DNA of 44,317 nucleotides from an uncultured Clostridia bacterium (GCA_944392505.1 CALXWU010000004.1:1-44317); one strand, 5' to 3'. Shown: positions 1 to 8,111, numbered from the stretch's first letter. Notes: generated by a model not told the origin, from the sequence alone. Numbers and translations are program-made.

Positions 1-48
1 AATTATTTTTTTACATGTTTCAATAAAATGTCTATCTGCCTCAGTCAT
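1..48 (-). CDS. partial CDS, N-terminus only; possibly thymidylate synthase
   Basis: The reverse strand carries AGGAGG, 7 nt, then ATG, opening a frame of 16 codons (MTEADRHFIETCKKII) that runs off the window edge. The pattern A-D-x-x-F-x-x-x-C-K-x-I resembles the N-terminus of clostridial ThyA proteins as I remember them. That rests on only 16 residues, so the product is a suggestion, while the start codon and ribosome binding site are clear. Confidence 0.45.
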   Translation of the reverse strand, partial: MTEADRHFIETCKKII

Positions 49-63
49 ATCTATTCCTCCTTT

Positions 64-123
64 TTGTCGTTATAGGGACAGGCCTTAAAACGACACACTT
101 GTCGTTTTGGGGACAATCCTTAA
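64..123. repeat. two 25-bp direct repeats around a hairpin (REP-like)
   Basis: Positions 64-88 and 99-123 are direct repeats matching at 21 of 25 bases, both beginning TTGTCGTT and ending CCTTAA around a GGGACA core. Bases 87-95 and 100-108 form a perfect 9-bp inverted repeat (AAAACGACA / TGTCGTTTT) with a 4-nt loop. On the minus strand the stem ends in TTTT, so it may also terminate the radical SAM gene. GGGACA-type palindromes resemble REP sequences mobilised by RAYT (TnpA-REP) transposases. That link is inference, and no transposase is in the window. Confidence 0.6.
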
Positions 124-167
124 TTTAAATTTATTTTTTGTACCCTTTTGGATTATTGGCTATAGTT

Positions 168-1067
168 CTACTCAAAATCCCACTTTGGTACATATTCCTC
201 TTCGTGTTCTCCTAATTCTTGCATATATCCATTTTTTAAGTCTAGTGTAAATAAAAATTTTTCTATTTCTTTATATTCTTTTTTAGTTAGCTTTCTATTG
301 ATATACTCATCCTGCTTAGTTTTATATGTTGGAAAATATTGTGCCATAACACTTACATATATATCATCTGGCATATTTTCTTTTATCCATTTTAATATAT
401 GTTTGCTATTTTGTAAATGGTTTGGCAAAATTAAATGACGAATTATAACTCCCTTTTGAATTATTCCGTTTTTATCAAATTTAGCTGTTCCCACTTGCTT
501 ATACATTTCTTTAATTGCTTTTGTAGCCACTTCAAAATATTTGTCAACTTTTGAATACTTTTTTGAAAGTTCATTTGAATAATACTTTAAGTCCGGCAAG
601 TAAACGTCGATATATCCATTCAATGCTTTAATTGTCTCTACATTTTCGTAACTATTGGTGTTGTATATAATTGGTATTTTAAGTCCATCTTTTCTTGCAA
701 TTTTTATTGCCTCCTTAATTTGATAAGCATACATTGTTGGTGTTACTAAATTAATATTATTAACATTCTTTCTTTGTAACTCCAGAAATGTATTAGCAAG
801 TTCTGCAATGGTTATATTTTTGCCTCTTCCTAATTGGCTAATCTCATAATTTTGGCAATATATACAACTCAAATTGCAATTACTAAAGAAAACGGTTCCA
901 GACCCATTCCCCTCACTAATGCATGGTTCTTCATAATTATGTATAGATGCGAGTGCAATTTTTATTTTATCATTGCATTTACATCTTCCTATTTGTCCAT
1001 CTAGCCTATTTACTTTACATCTATGGGGGCATATTGTACAATATTGCAATTCTTTCATTGAAATCAC
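168..1067 (-). CDS. radical SAM protein, PflA/PflX-like (COG1313 type)
   Basis: A 299-residue radical SAM enzyme. C64-x3-C68-x2-C71 (in SNCNLSCIYCQN) is the canonical cluster binding S-adenosylmethionine. The N-terminus has a second Cys cluster (C10, C13, C17, C29, C31) typical of the PflA-like COG1313 family, whose substrate is unknown. A TIM-barrel-like core follows. Start choice: GTG at 1067 gives MISMKEL, while ATG at 1058 lies 12 nt after AAGGA; the track start is kept, but ATG is as likely. A consensus promoter lies upstream at 1100-1128. The neighbours give no functional hint, and no glycyl radical enzyme is present. Confidence 0.85.
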   Translation of the reverse strand: MISMKELQYCTICPHRCKVNRLDGQIGRCKCNDKIKIALASIHNYEEPCISEGNGSGTVFFSNCNLSCIYCQNYEISQLGRGKNITIAELANTFLELQRKNVNNINLVTPTMYAYQIKEAIKIARKDGLKIPIIYNTNSYENVETIKALNGYIDVYLPDLKYYSNELSKKYSKVDKYFEVATKAIKEMYKQVGTAKFDKNGIIQKGVIIRHLILPNHLQNSKHILKWIKENMPDDIYVSVMAQYFPTYKTKQDEYINRKLTKKEYKEIEKFLFTLDLKNGYMQELGEHEEEYVPKWDFE

Positions 1068-1099
1068 AATTCCTTCAATAAATTTATTATACAGCTCGT

Positions 1100-1128
1100 A
1101 TTATATCATTATTAATTTAACTTTACAA
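1100..1128 (-). promoter_or_regulatory. sigma-A type promoter of the radical SAM gene
   Basis: Reverse strand TTGTAA, 17-nt spacer, TATAAT, about 35 nt upstream of the start codon. Confidence 0.65.
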
Positions 1129-1208
1129 TCATTATTTTGTATAAAATAGAGGTTTGCACAGAGATAATATCGTATCGTAATTTGCATGCCATATCATACA
1201 ATTTAAAA

Positions 1209-1261
1209 AGATTTTGCAGATATTGATATGACTTTTAATATATCATTTCTTTGCAAAATCT
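1209..1261 (-). terminator. intrinsic terminator after the pilin-like gene
   Basis: AGATTTTGCA (1209-1218) and TGCAAAATCT (1252-1261) are a perfect 10-bp inverted repeat. An inner TGATAT/ATATCA pair extends the stem, and on the minus strand it is followed by TTTTT. It sits about 45 nt past the stop codon of the pilin-like/FGE gene. Confidence 0.7.
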
Positions 1262-1306
1262 CTATTATTAGTATTTCATTTAAGTTATTCTATTACTATT
1301 TCTTTA

Positions 1307-2625
1307 TTATTTGATATACAATGCGACACGTGTAGAATATTGAGTCAAAGCACCATATGGAGGTTGTGCATAGCGACCATAAACTGCATTATCCATATTC
1401 CAACCTCCTCCTCGAATAACTCTATTTATTCCATCATTTGCTTCCTGAGTCCATTCAGGATAATTTCCAGCTAGGTCATATATATTATTTGCACTCCATA
1501 CATCATTACTTCCCGAATCTTGCGGATCCCCTGAAGCAATATTTCCCCATTCACTTGAATCTATATATACTTCTTCATTGCTCCTTCCGCCACTATCAAC
1601 TAGCCAGTCGATAACCTCATCCCACTGATTCCCATATATCATATGGCTTTGTGCTTTTTTATTTTCTCCAGTTATAACTCTATTACACGCACTTTTTAAA
1701 CTATACCAAAAACCACCCATACCTGAAGAACTAGTATTTAGTACAGGCTGATACCTTTGAACAGTTGGATTGTCTGAAGAACCAGTTAGTTCATATCTTC
1801 CAATATAAAATCCATCATATTTCTTAATACTATTGAAAACTACTAAATATTCGTCAACCATATCTTGCGCGAAATTTTTTAATATTTGTGCGCTTGTTCC
1901 AGTATATCCAAGATTACTATTTAATTGATTCAATCCACTAGTGCATGCATCACCCCAAGATGTATCTGCTAAAATATCCGGTTCTCTATATCCCGTACTT
2001 CCTGGTGCTCCTCCCATAACAGCATTAGCTGCTCTTAATCTGCTATATATCTTTGTTGTTGTAGTTGTTTCTCCTAATGAGCTTTTTGATAATGCTGTAT
2101 CTGCTGCTGTTTCTGGAGTAGTTGTACTATACATTTCAGCCAAATCAGTATCACTTACTGGTATCCACACAAACTCATTAGTTCCATCTGTGATTACTAC
2201 TCCATCATCTATATCTGTTGCAGAATCTACTGCTATACCAAACCCCCTGGAATCCACATTGTGTCTCCACTTGCATCTCTTATTTGTGTTGTTGCTCTAT
2301 ATATGTACACATTTTCCCCCGGTGCTGGTTTTGCATCCACTACTGTCTCTGGTTCTGGTGGTTCTTTAAATTCCTCCTCTAAATACGCTGTTAAATTAGA
2401 CATTAAACCTGATACTTTATTTGTGGTACTCTCTGTTAAGTTCTTTGTGGTTTCTGCTTGCTTTATTAATCCTCCATCCCCCACTGCTAGGTTTAATGTT
2501 ATAGTTGCTAATATAATAATTATTATTATCGTTATAACTAATGTAATTAACGTTATTCCTTTGTTCTTCAATGGATGTGTCAAGTAATTGTTTGCAACAT
2601 CCTTTAATGTTGATTTTTCTTTCAT
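1307..2625 (-). pseudogene. prepilin-type N-terminus plus FGE-sulfatase (SUMF1) fold protein, split by a frameshift
   Basis: Two frames overlap at a GGGGG run (2243-2247): 2625-2233 encodes the N-terminal 130 residues and 2257-1307 the rest. Adding one G gives a continuous protein of about 439 residues reading ...WIPGGFGIAVDS..., which fits the family. The N-terminus has a class III (prepilin peptidase) signal, KGITLITL, followed by an Ile-rich helix; Thr replaces the usual pilin Glu5. The C-terminal part has FGE/C-type-lectin-fold marks: FVWIPV, YDLAGNYPEW, RVIRGGGWN. The cysteines of a real formylglycine-generating enzyme are missing near RGGGWN, so enzymatic activity is unlikely; a surface-exposed binding role is inferred. 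It has its own promoter (2661-2690), AGAGGAGG before ATG 2625, and a terminator. Confidence 0.75.
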
Positions 2626-2660
2626 TTATAATTCCTCCTCTGTTAAAAATATTCAACATT

Positions 2661-2690
2661 ATTATATATGTTTTCCTTATTTTTTGTCAA
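2661..2690 (-). promoter_or_regulatory. promoter of the pilin-like gene
   Basis: Reverse strand TTGACA, 18-nt spacer, TATAAT, followed by the AGAGGAGG ribosome binding site and ATG at 2625. Confidence 0.7.
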
Positions 2691-2759
2691 TGTTTTCATA
2701 TACTTTTTGGCATAGAAATACCTTTCATCAATATAATAGACCTGTTTTCAAAATCTTTA

Positions 2760-4802
2760 TCATTTATCATTTTTTAATCTCAGATAACCTAATTCAATCC
2801 ATCTATTATATGCTAAGTTTAGGTTAAATAAAAGTTTTGGTTTTGCTCCTGCCCTGTTTTTGTCTACTACACATGCATAGTATCTTTCATCCGGATTTTT
2901 GTACTTTTCTAATTCAAAAAATTTTGTGTCTACTTCTTCTAATGAATACTGGTACTTGTCCCAGTCTTCTCTGATAATTTGTTTTATTAAGCATAATGTA
3001 TCTAAAACTTCTTTTACTGTTCTACTGACCGCTAGGTCATTTACAGTTAAATTTATTGGTAGAGTTGTACTTTCAGTTAATTGTAATGTTGCAAATATGA
3101 ACATATTAAAATTTTGTGCTAAATTAGAAAGTATTGTAGCTGTTCTTTTTATTTCTTCTCCATTTCCAATGTTTGCTGTATCTGTTTTTAATGTATCATA
3201 AAATACATATTCTATTTTTTCTTTATAATAATAGTTCATAATAACTTTTTTTAGCTCGTCATTTGTATGATCTGTTATGTTTATAAAATATATTGAGTTA
3301 TCAATTTGATTGTTTAGCCAGTCCGTCACAGCTATTGTTTTATTGAATTCATCTGATACTTTTTTTAGTCTCTCTACAAATTCTCTTCTTGTTTCTTTTT
3401 CTTCTTGAATAATAAATCCGTCTTTATCTACTTTTACTTTAGCATCATTATTTGGTCTGAACTTGAACTCTAATAATTCTCCCTCTGTTTTAGATATTTT
3501 CTGTCCATGTCTTTTTTGTATTTCTGGATTATTTAGTACAGTTGTAATTAAACATAATTTCATTTTCTCTTCAGACATTTCATTTGAGATTACTAAAACT
3601 TTCTTCTTATGTACAAAAGCAGTATATGCTGCAATATTAATTGTAAACCTACTTTTACCTGAGTTAGAAGGCATTGCAAATGCCATAGTTTCTCCCTTGC
3701 GAATTCCTTTAAACACACTTGTAAGTATTGGAAACGGTAAGTCTAATCCATTTGTTAAGTTGTTTTCTCCTTTTTCCAAAAATTCTGTTAAATCCTCGCT
3801 TAAAACGGCTTGTTTAAATTTTTGGGTAACACTTACTTGAATTATTGCGGCTTTTACTTCATCTACAGACATTTTATCATATAGCTCATAGTCTCTAATA
3901 TTTATTATTTGATTTTGTATATCTTTTCTTGGTTCTTCTAAATAGCTTTTTCTTAATATACATAACTTCCTAAGTTCCAAATAGATTTTCTCAGGATTAC
4001 AGTTTCTCTCTGAAATTTCGTTTTTTAATTGTTGTTTTTGTTTATATGTTTCGTTATTATCTACAGAGAAGTTAAAACCTTTTTTTGCGATCTCTGGTGT
4101 GTATTTTCCACCTTCTGTAAACAAAATGCTTTTATATATATTTAATAGGCTTTGATCATCAAAATAACACTCTTCAAATATTATGTAATATTTCACAATT
4201 AGTTTTGGATTATTTAAAAGCAAACCAATATAGGCTTTTTCTAATTCTTCATCTCTTAACTCCACAGGGAAAACAGATTCTTGTTTTTTTACTTCTTCTT
4301 TATATACTATTTTTTCTTCTTTTTTTTCGCCAGTCCAATCATCTATATTTTCTCTGCTTTCGTCATCTTCATTAAATTCACTATCTTCTTTGGCATCTTC
4401 ATTTTCGTTGAACTCTTCATTTACATCATGAAAATCTTCTTCATCAAATTCTTCGTCTTCTTCGTTATCTATTTCATCAAACTCCACTACTTCATCTGAG
4501 GAACTCGAATATTCTCCATTATCTTTTTTTTCATCCTCGTTTGTTTCATCGTTTTCTCCTTTTTTTGCTTTTTTTCTTTTTCTCGTTTTAGGTTTATCTG
4601 TAGTTTTTTTGCTTTCTTTTTTCTCTTTATTTTCTTTGCTTTGTTTATCTGAATTATTAAGTACCCTTATTTTAGCCAGTGCTTCTGGTAACTTTCCTAA
4701 ATCTATTAGTTTTCTTGTTTCATCTATTTCATCTTTGTTTTTTCCGTTTTGTTCTAGTATATCAAGTATTTTATATAATTTTTCTACATTATCACTTGGC
4801 AT
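2760..4802 (-). CDS. DnaB-like RecA-fold ATPase with long charged N-terminus
   Basis: 680 residues. Residues 1-50 look helical. Residues 51-82 are Lys-rich and 83-170 strongly acidic and probably disordered. Residues 178-330 resemble a diverged DnaB N-terminal/linker region. Residues 350-680 are a DnaB-type ATPase: Walker A MPSNSGKS (K383), ISNEMS matching the DnaB LEMS strand, YVFYD as Walker B, FIFATLQLTE carrying the motif-3 Gln, and KNRAG near the C-terminus matching the DnaB arginine-finger loop. Usual DnaB is about 440-480 residues. No phage, primase or loader gene is near. Helicase activity is unproven: it may be a second replicative-type helicase or a non-helicase RecA-fold ATPase. 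GAGGGGG lies 11 nt before the ATG. Confidence 0.7.
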   Translation of the reverse strand: MPSDNVEKLYKILDILEQNGKNKDEIDETRKLIDLGKLPEALAKIRVLNNSDKQSKENKEKKESKKTTDKPKTRKRKKAKKGENDETNEDEKKDNGEYSSSSDEVVEFDEIDNEEDEEFDEEDFHDVNEEFNENEDAKEDSEFNEDDESRENIDDWTGEKKEEKIVYKEEVKKQESVFPVELRDEELEKAYIGLLLNNPKLIVKYYIIFEECYFDDQSLLNIYKSILFTEGGKYTPEIAKKGFNFSVDNNETYKQKQQLKNEISERNCNPEKIYLELRKLCILRKSYLEEPRKDIQNQIINIRDYELYDKMSVDEVKAAIIQVSVTQKFKQAVLSEDLTEFLEKGENNLTNGLDLPFPILTSVFKGIRKGETMAFAMPSNSGKSRFTINIAAYTAFVHKKKVLVISNEMSEEKMKLCLITTVLNNPEIQKRHGQKISKTEGELLEFKFRPNNDAKVKVDKDGFIIQEEKETRREFVERLKKVSDEFNKTIAVTDWLNNQIDNSIYFINITDHTNDELKKVIMNYYYKEKIEYVFYDTLKTDTANIGNGEEIKRTATILSNLAQNFNMFIFATLQLTESTTLPINLTVNDLAVSRTVKEVLDTLCLIKQIIREDWDKYQYSLEEVDTKFFELEKYKNPDERYYACVVDKNRAGAKPKLLFNLNLAYNRWIELGYLRLKNDK

Positions 4803-4836
4803 GTTCTTTTGTTCCCCCTCTCTTAAAATTAAGAAA

Positions 4837-4865
4837 ATTCTATCATAGTTTATTTTATTTTACAA
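4837..4865 (-). promoter_or_regulatory. promoter of the DnaB-like gene
   Basis: Reverse strand TTGTAA, 17-nt spacer, TAGAAT, ending about 35 nt before the ATG at 4802. Confidence 0.55.
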
Positions 4866-4902
4866 TAGTAAAGCTATCACTCTTTATTTTAATTTCCATT
4901 TG

Positions 4903-4911
4903 TGCTATAAT
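4903..4911 (+). promoter_or_regulatory. extended -10 promoter for the thioesterase pair
   Basis: TGCTATAAT is an extended -10 element. The -35 position (4883-4888, TTTATT) is poor, as expected for an extended -10 promoter. It lies about 30 nt before ATG 4940 and is divergent from the DnaB-like promoter. Confidence 0.55.
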
Positions 4912-4939
4912 CTATTTTAGTTTGTTTTAGGAGGATTAT

Positions 4940-5356
4940 ATGATTTCAAAAAGTATAGTAAATGTAAGATATGTAGAAACAGATAAAATGGGAATAGTTC
5001 ATCATTCTGTTTATCCAATATGGTATGAACTTGCTAGGACAGATCTTTCAAAAAAGGTTGGCTTTCCATATTCTAAAATGGAAGAAGTAGGTCTTATGAC
5101 TCCTTTAGTAGAGCTTAACTGCAAATATTTTAGTCCAGCATATTATGATGATGAACTAATAGTAACTGCAACAGTTAGTAAACTTACTCCTGCTAGAATA
5201 GTATTCTACTATGAAGTTTTTAGAAAAGATTCAAATAAGCCTATTAATACAGGATATACTGTCCATGCAATTGTCAATAGAGATATGAAACCAATAAATA
5301 CAAAAAAAATATTTCCAGAGATTTATCAAGCGATGGAAAAGATGATGAATAATTAG
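4940..5356 (+). CDS. acyl-CoA thioesterase, YbgC/FadM (4HBT) family
   Basis: A 138-residue single hot-dog domain. The N-terminal motif VRYVETDKMGIVHHSVYPIW carries the family catalytic Asp (D15) and the conserved M-G-x-V-H/Y-x-x-x-Y pattern. Members hydrolyse thioester bonds of acyl-CoA or acyl-ACP; chain preference cannot be read from the sequence. AGGAGG precedes the ATG by 6 nt. It is followed after 10 nt by a second, two-domain thioesterase, so the two are probably co-transcribed and work on related acyl substrates. Confidence 0.85.
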   Translation: MISKSIVNVRYVETDKMGIVHHSVYPIWYELARTDLSKKVGFPYSKMEEVGLMTPLVELNCKYFSPAYYDDELIVTATVSKLTPARIVFYYEVFRKDSNKPINTGYTVHAIVNRDMKPINTKKIFPEIYQAMEKMMNN

Positions 5357-5366
5357 GAGGTTCTTT

Positions 5367-6092
5367 ATGGCAATATTTGAACGTAATGCTAGAGTTGATA
5401 TAAGTAAAGTAAATAGTAATGCTTTAATCACAAATAAAGGAATGCTTTCTCTTTTAGAGAATGTGGCTTGTATGCATTCTGATACAGCAGGATGCGGTAT
5501 TATAGATATACCACGAACTCATTTATCTTGGGTACAGCTAAATTGGAAAGTTAAAATATTTAGAAGATTAAATTATGGTGAAACTGTTAATATTAAAACT
5601 TGGGCACGAAATGCGACAAAAGTAAGCACTCTTCGTGATTTTGAAGTTGTAGATGAGAATAATAAAACAACATGTATTGCAACTACAAAATGGACATTAG
5701 TTAATACTGATACACATTCCATAACTAGAATTCCAGATGAGGTCATAGCAGAATATACTCCTGAAGATAAAACAATTTTACCAGATTTTGAATTTAAAAG
5801 ATTGGAAGAACCAACCGAGTTTTCAAACGAGTATATATATGCAACTCAGAGACGTGATATTGATGTAAATAAACATATGCACAATTTGAATTATTTAGAT
5901 TTGGCTTATGAGGCATTACCACAAGAAGTATATCTAAATGAAGAATTTAATAATATAGAAATAATGTATAAAACAGCTATTAAATTAGGTGATACATCAA
6001 AATGTTTATATTCATATAAAGATGGTAAACATATCGTTACTATAAAGAGTATGGACGAGAAAGTTTTACATTGTATTATTAATTTGTGGTAA
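5367..6092 (+). CDS. acyl-ACP thioesterase (FatA/FatB-like, PF01643 type)
   Basis: 241 residues forming two hot-dog halves. The first half includes LSWVQLNWKVKIFRRLNYGE, the substrate-tunnel side in this family. The second has RDIDVNKHMHNLNYLDLAYE, where the Asn/His pair of the D-x-N-x-H motif fits the catalytic centre of bacterial FatA-type enzymes. These release free fatty acids from acyl-ACP in the cytoplasm. TTAGGAGG lies just before ATG 5367. It forms an operon with the YbgC-like gene and ends at the terminator 6114-6148. Confidence 0.85.
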   Translation: MAIFERNARVDISKVNSNALITNKGMLSLLENVACMHSDTAGCGIIDIPRTHLSWVQLNWKVKIFRRLNYGETVNIKTWARNATKVSTLRDFEVVDENNKTTCIATTKWTLVNTDTHSITRIPDEVIAEYTPEDKTILPDFEFKRLEEPTEFSNEYIYATQRRDIDVNKHMHNLNYLDLAYEALPQEVYLNEEFNNIEIMYKTAIKLGDTSKCLYSYKDGKHIVTIKSMDEKVLHCIINLW

Positions 6093-6113
6093 CTCCTAAC
6101 TTGAATTTACACA

Positions 6114-6148
6114 AAAGGGACTCTCTTTTTGGGGAGAATCCCTTTTTT
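6114..6148 (+). terminator. intrinsic terminator after the thioesterase operon
   Basis: The stem GGGA-c-TCTC / GAGA-a-TCCC is followed by TTTTTT, 25 nt past the stop codon. Confidence 0.75.
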
Positions 6149-6150
6149 AT

Positions 6151-6247
6151 TGTATAGGAAAAATCGAAGATTTTGACTATACAACAAGGTTAAGTTTCCT
6201 TGGGCTGTGCGTATTTGCGAAGCAAAACGCACATGTGGCGAAGCCAC
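6151..6247. repeat. array of four consecutive hairpins, three with C-GAA-G triloops
   Basis: On the plus strand: 6151-6183 has a TGTATAG/CTATACA stem, a GA/GA internal loop, AAAATC, GAA loop, GATTTT. 6185-6202 is CAAGG/CCTTG. 6206-6233 has TGTGCGT, a bulged A, TTTGC, GAA loop, GCAAA, ACGCACA. 6235-6247 is GTGGC, GAA loop, GCCAC, then TTTT. The three GAA loops share the core CGAAG. It lies between the convergent thioesterase and ycaO genes. The function is unknown: a bidirectional terminator, a REP/BIME-like repeat, or a single-strand DNA structure are all possible. Confidence 0.7.
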
Positions 6248-6263
6248 TTTTCTTATTTTAAAT

Positions 6264-8072
6264 TTATTTGAATAATTCTCTGTTTTTTATTTGATCTACA
6301 GTGTGGCCTCTTTGTGCTTCTCTAAATTTCTTCATAAATGGTAAATAATATGAGTCATCATTATCTACACAATCATCTTTTGTAATTTTAAAATGATTTA
6401 CTAAAATATTCTTTTCATCTTTAAAGCTTCTGTCTATCTCGTCTGCTATTTCTTTATCGAATAAAAGATTTATATATTGCATAGCTTTATTATGATTATT
6501 CAATTTATCCATTGCAGATGCATAGTAGTATACTGCTTTTACCATGGTCTTTTCCATCTGGTCTTTTGAAATGCTATCAACTAAGAAGTTTAAGTCTTCT
6601 AATAATTTTGCCGCTTTACCATATTGTTTGTCCATTATGTATAATATTGTTAGCAAATATTTTCCTTCAGAATCTATGCTTGAGCATGGTAAGTGTTTGT
6701 CTTCCTTTAAGCTAATAAATGGTATTAATTCATCGTATCCAATCTCATCAATTAGAATCTCCATCAATTTTATTGTATCTTTTATATTGGTTTCGTTTAT
6801 ATTACTCAAATCTTTTAATAGACTTTGTAGAATTACAAACACATTAAAATATGTTGCTGTATTATCGAAACTAATCTCACTCATTCCTGGTACAACTATA
6901 CGTAATGCTGGGAATCCTAGGCATGTTACATCTCTGATTAAAACATCTTTTCCATCATCTATTAAAGATTTAACCATGTTATTTAATATCTGTTTATTAT
7001 TAAGCTCTGAAACATCAGGCATTTCTGTAAAAACATACTGTGGCTTATCACCTAAAATTTGATATGGAACTGCTGAAAAATCTCCAAATATAAATTCAGT
7101 AAAGTTTCTTCCTTTTGTATCATCTCCATAATAGAAGTCAAACAAACAGGTTTCGGCATATTCATATATATCTCTTCCTTGAGCTGCCTCTGTAAAGCAT
7201 CTCTCCATTGCTATACCATAATCAGGATGAGCTCCCAATTTAAATCCAAATCTTCCTGTATTTTTCTCTATTATGAATAATCCTGCAACAGGATATTTGC
7301 CTCCAAAAGTACAATCAACTAATCTGAAATAGTATTTATCATTTTGTTTTAGTTTTTCTACCATTTCCTTTACTTTTGGGAATTTTTCTACATATTCATT
7401 AGGTATTTCTGGTAGAGTTGCTTTTTCCTTAAATATCTTAATTCCTACATATCTTTCAAATACTTCAGAAAGTCCTTCTATTAGTGCTTCTTCTCTTGAG
7501 TTGCCTGCACACATTCCATTTGAATTACATGTATAGCTAAATAGTCTTTCTGGAATGTATTCTATTTCATCATTTTTTATACTATAGTATGGCAAAGATA
7601 AGAAATTTTCTTTTGGAACAATTTTAGAATTTTGATTCATGACTTCTTTAATATATTCCTTTTGCTCTTCTTTTGATTTATCCCCTCTACCATTTTCCTT
7701 TGCTATATTTTCTAAAAAACTATTGTTACCTCCCATCAGTTCATCAACTGACAAAGTTTTTTCATCTGGTGCATATGAAAATGGTATTTCTTTTGTCGGC
7801 TTTTCTACCTTAAATCTAAACATACCGTTTTGAAATCTTTCAAAGAACTCTGCATATCCACTAGCCATAGCATATTCCTTTGTCATACCTTTTCCATTTT
7901 GTCCAATGTTTGTTCCCTTAACATTAATTCTTAATGAATATGTCCCTACACTACTGGTATCAATCCATTGTTCCTCTACTTCAATTCCTAAATCATTTAA
8001 TAGCCTTTTTAACCTTTCCACTGTTTTCTCAGGTAATACTTCTTTGTACCTTCTTTTCTGTAATTCACTCAT
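6264..8072 (-). CDS. ycaO: YcaO protein, E. coli YcaO type (COG1944)
   Basis: 602 residues from ATG 8072, chosen because AAGGAGG lies 7 nt upstream of it; the longer frame to 8108 lacks this. YcaO marks are NGKGMTKEYAMASGYAEFFE, SNGMCAGNSREEALIEGLSE, FGFKLGAHPDYGIAMERCFT with TEAAQGR, and IVPGMSEISF. These match E. coli YcaO closely, and the C-terminal helical part (about 450-602) fits its TPR-like tail. YcaO enzymes use ATP to activate backbone amides. The E. coli protein aids RimO in methylthiolating ribosomal protein S12. No precursor peptide, TfuA, E1-like or RimO gene is in the window, so a role in azoline natural-product synthesis is not supported. It has its own promoter at 8112-8140. 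Confidence 0.88.
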   Translation of the reverse strand: MSELQKRRYKEVLPEKTVERLKRLLNDLGIEVEEQWIDTSSVGTYSLRINVKGTNIGQNGKGMTKEYAMASGYAEFFERFQNGMFRFKVEKPTKEIPFSYAPDEKTLSVDELMGGNNSFLENIAKENGRGDKSKEEQKEYIKEVMNQNSKIVPKENFLSLPYYSIKNDEIEYIPERLFSYTCNSNGMCAGNSREEALIEGLSEVFERYVGIKIFKEKATLPEIPNEYVEKFPKVKEMVEKLKQNDKYYFRLVDCTFGGKYPVAGLFIIEKNTGRFGFKLGAHPDYGIAMERCFTEAAQGRDIYEYAETCLFDFYYGDDTKGRNFTEFIFGDFSAVPYQILGDKPQYVFTEMPDVSELNNKQILNNMVKSLIDDGKDVLIRDVTCLGFPALRIVVPGMSEISFDNTATYFNVFVILQSLLKDLSNINETNIKDTIKLMEILIDEIGYDELIPFISLKEDKHLPCSSIDSEGKYLLTILYIMDKQYGKAAKLLEDLNFLVDSISKDQMEKTMVKAVYYYASAMDKLNNHNKAMQYINLLFDKEIADEIDRSFKDEKNILVNHFKITKDDCVDNDDSYYLPFMKKFREAQRGHTVDQIKNRELFK

Positions 8073-8111
8073 TTTAACTTCCTCCTTATATTCTACATCT
8101 TTCGACAAAAT

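Noticed and set aside
2760..4802. Prophage or plasmid helicase
   Set aside because: No phage, plasmid or integrase genes within the window; flanked by ordinary chromosomal genes.
8073..8108. Longer start for ycaO
   Set aside because: AAGGAGG is placed for the ATG at 8072, and the longer frame reads through it.
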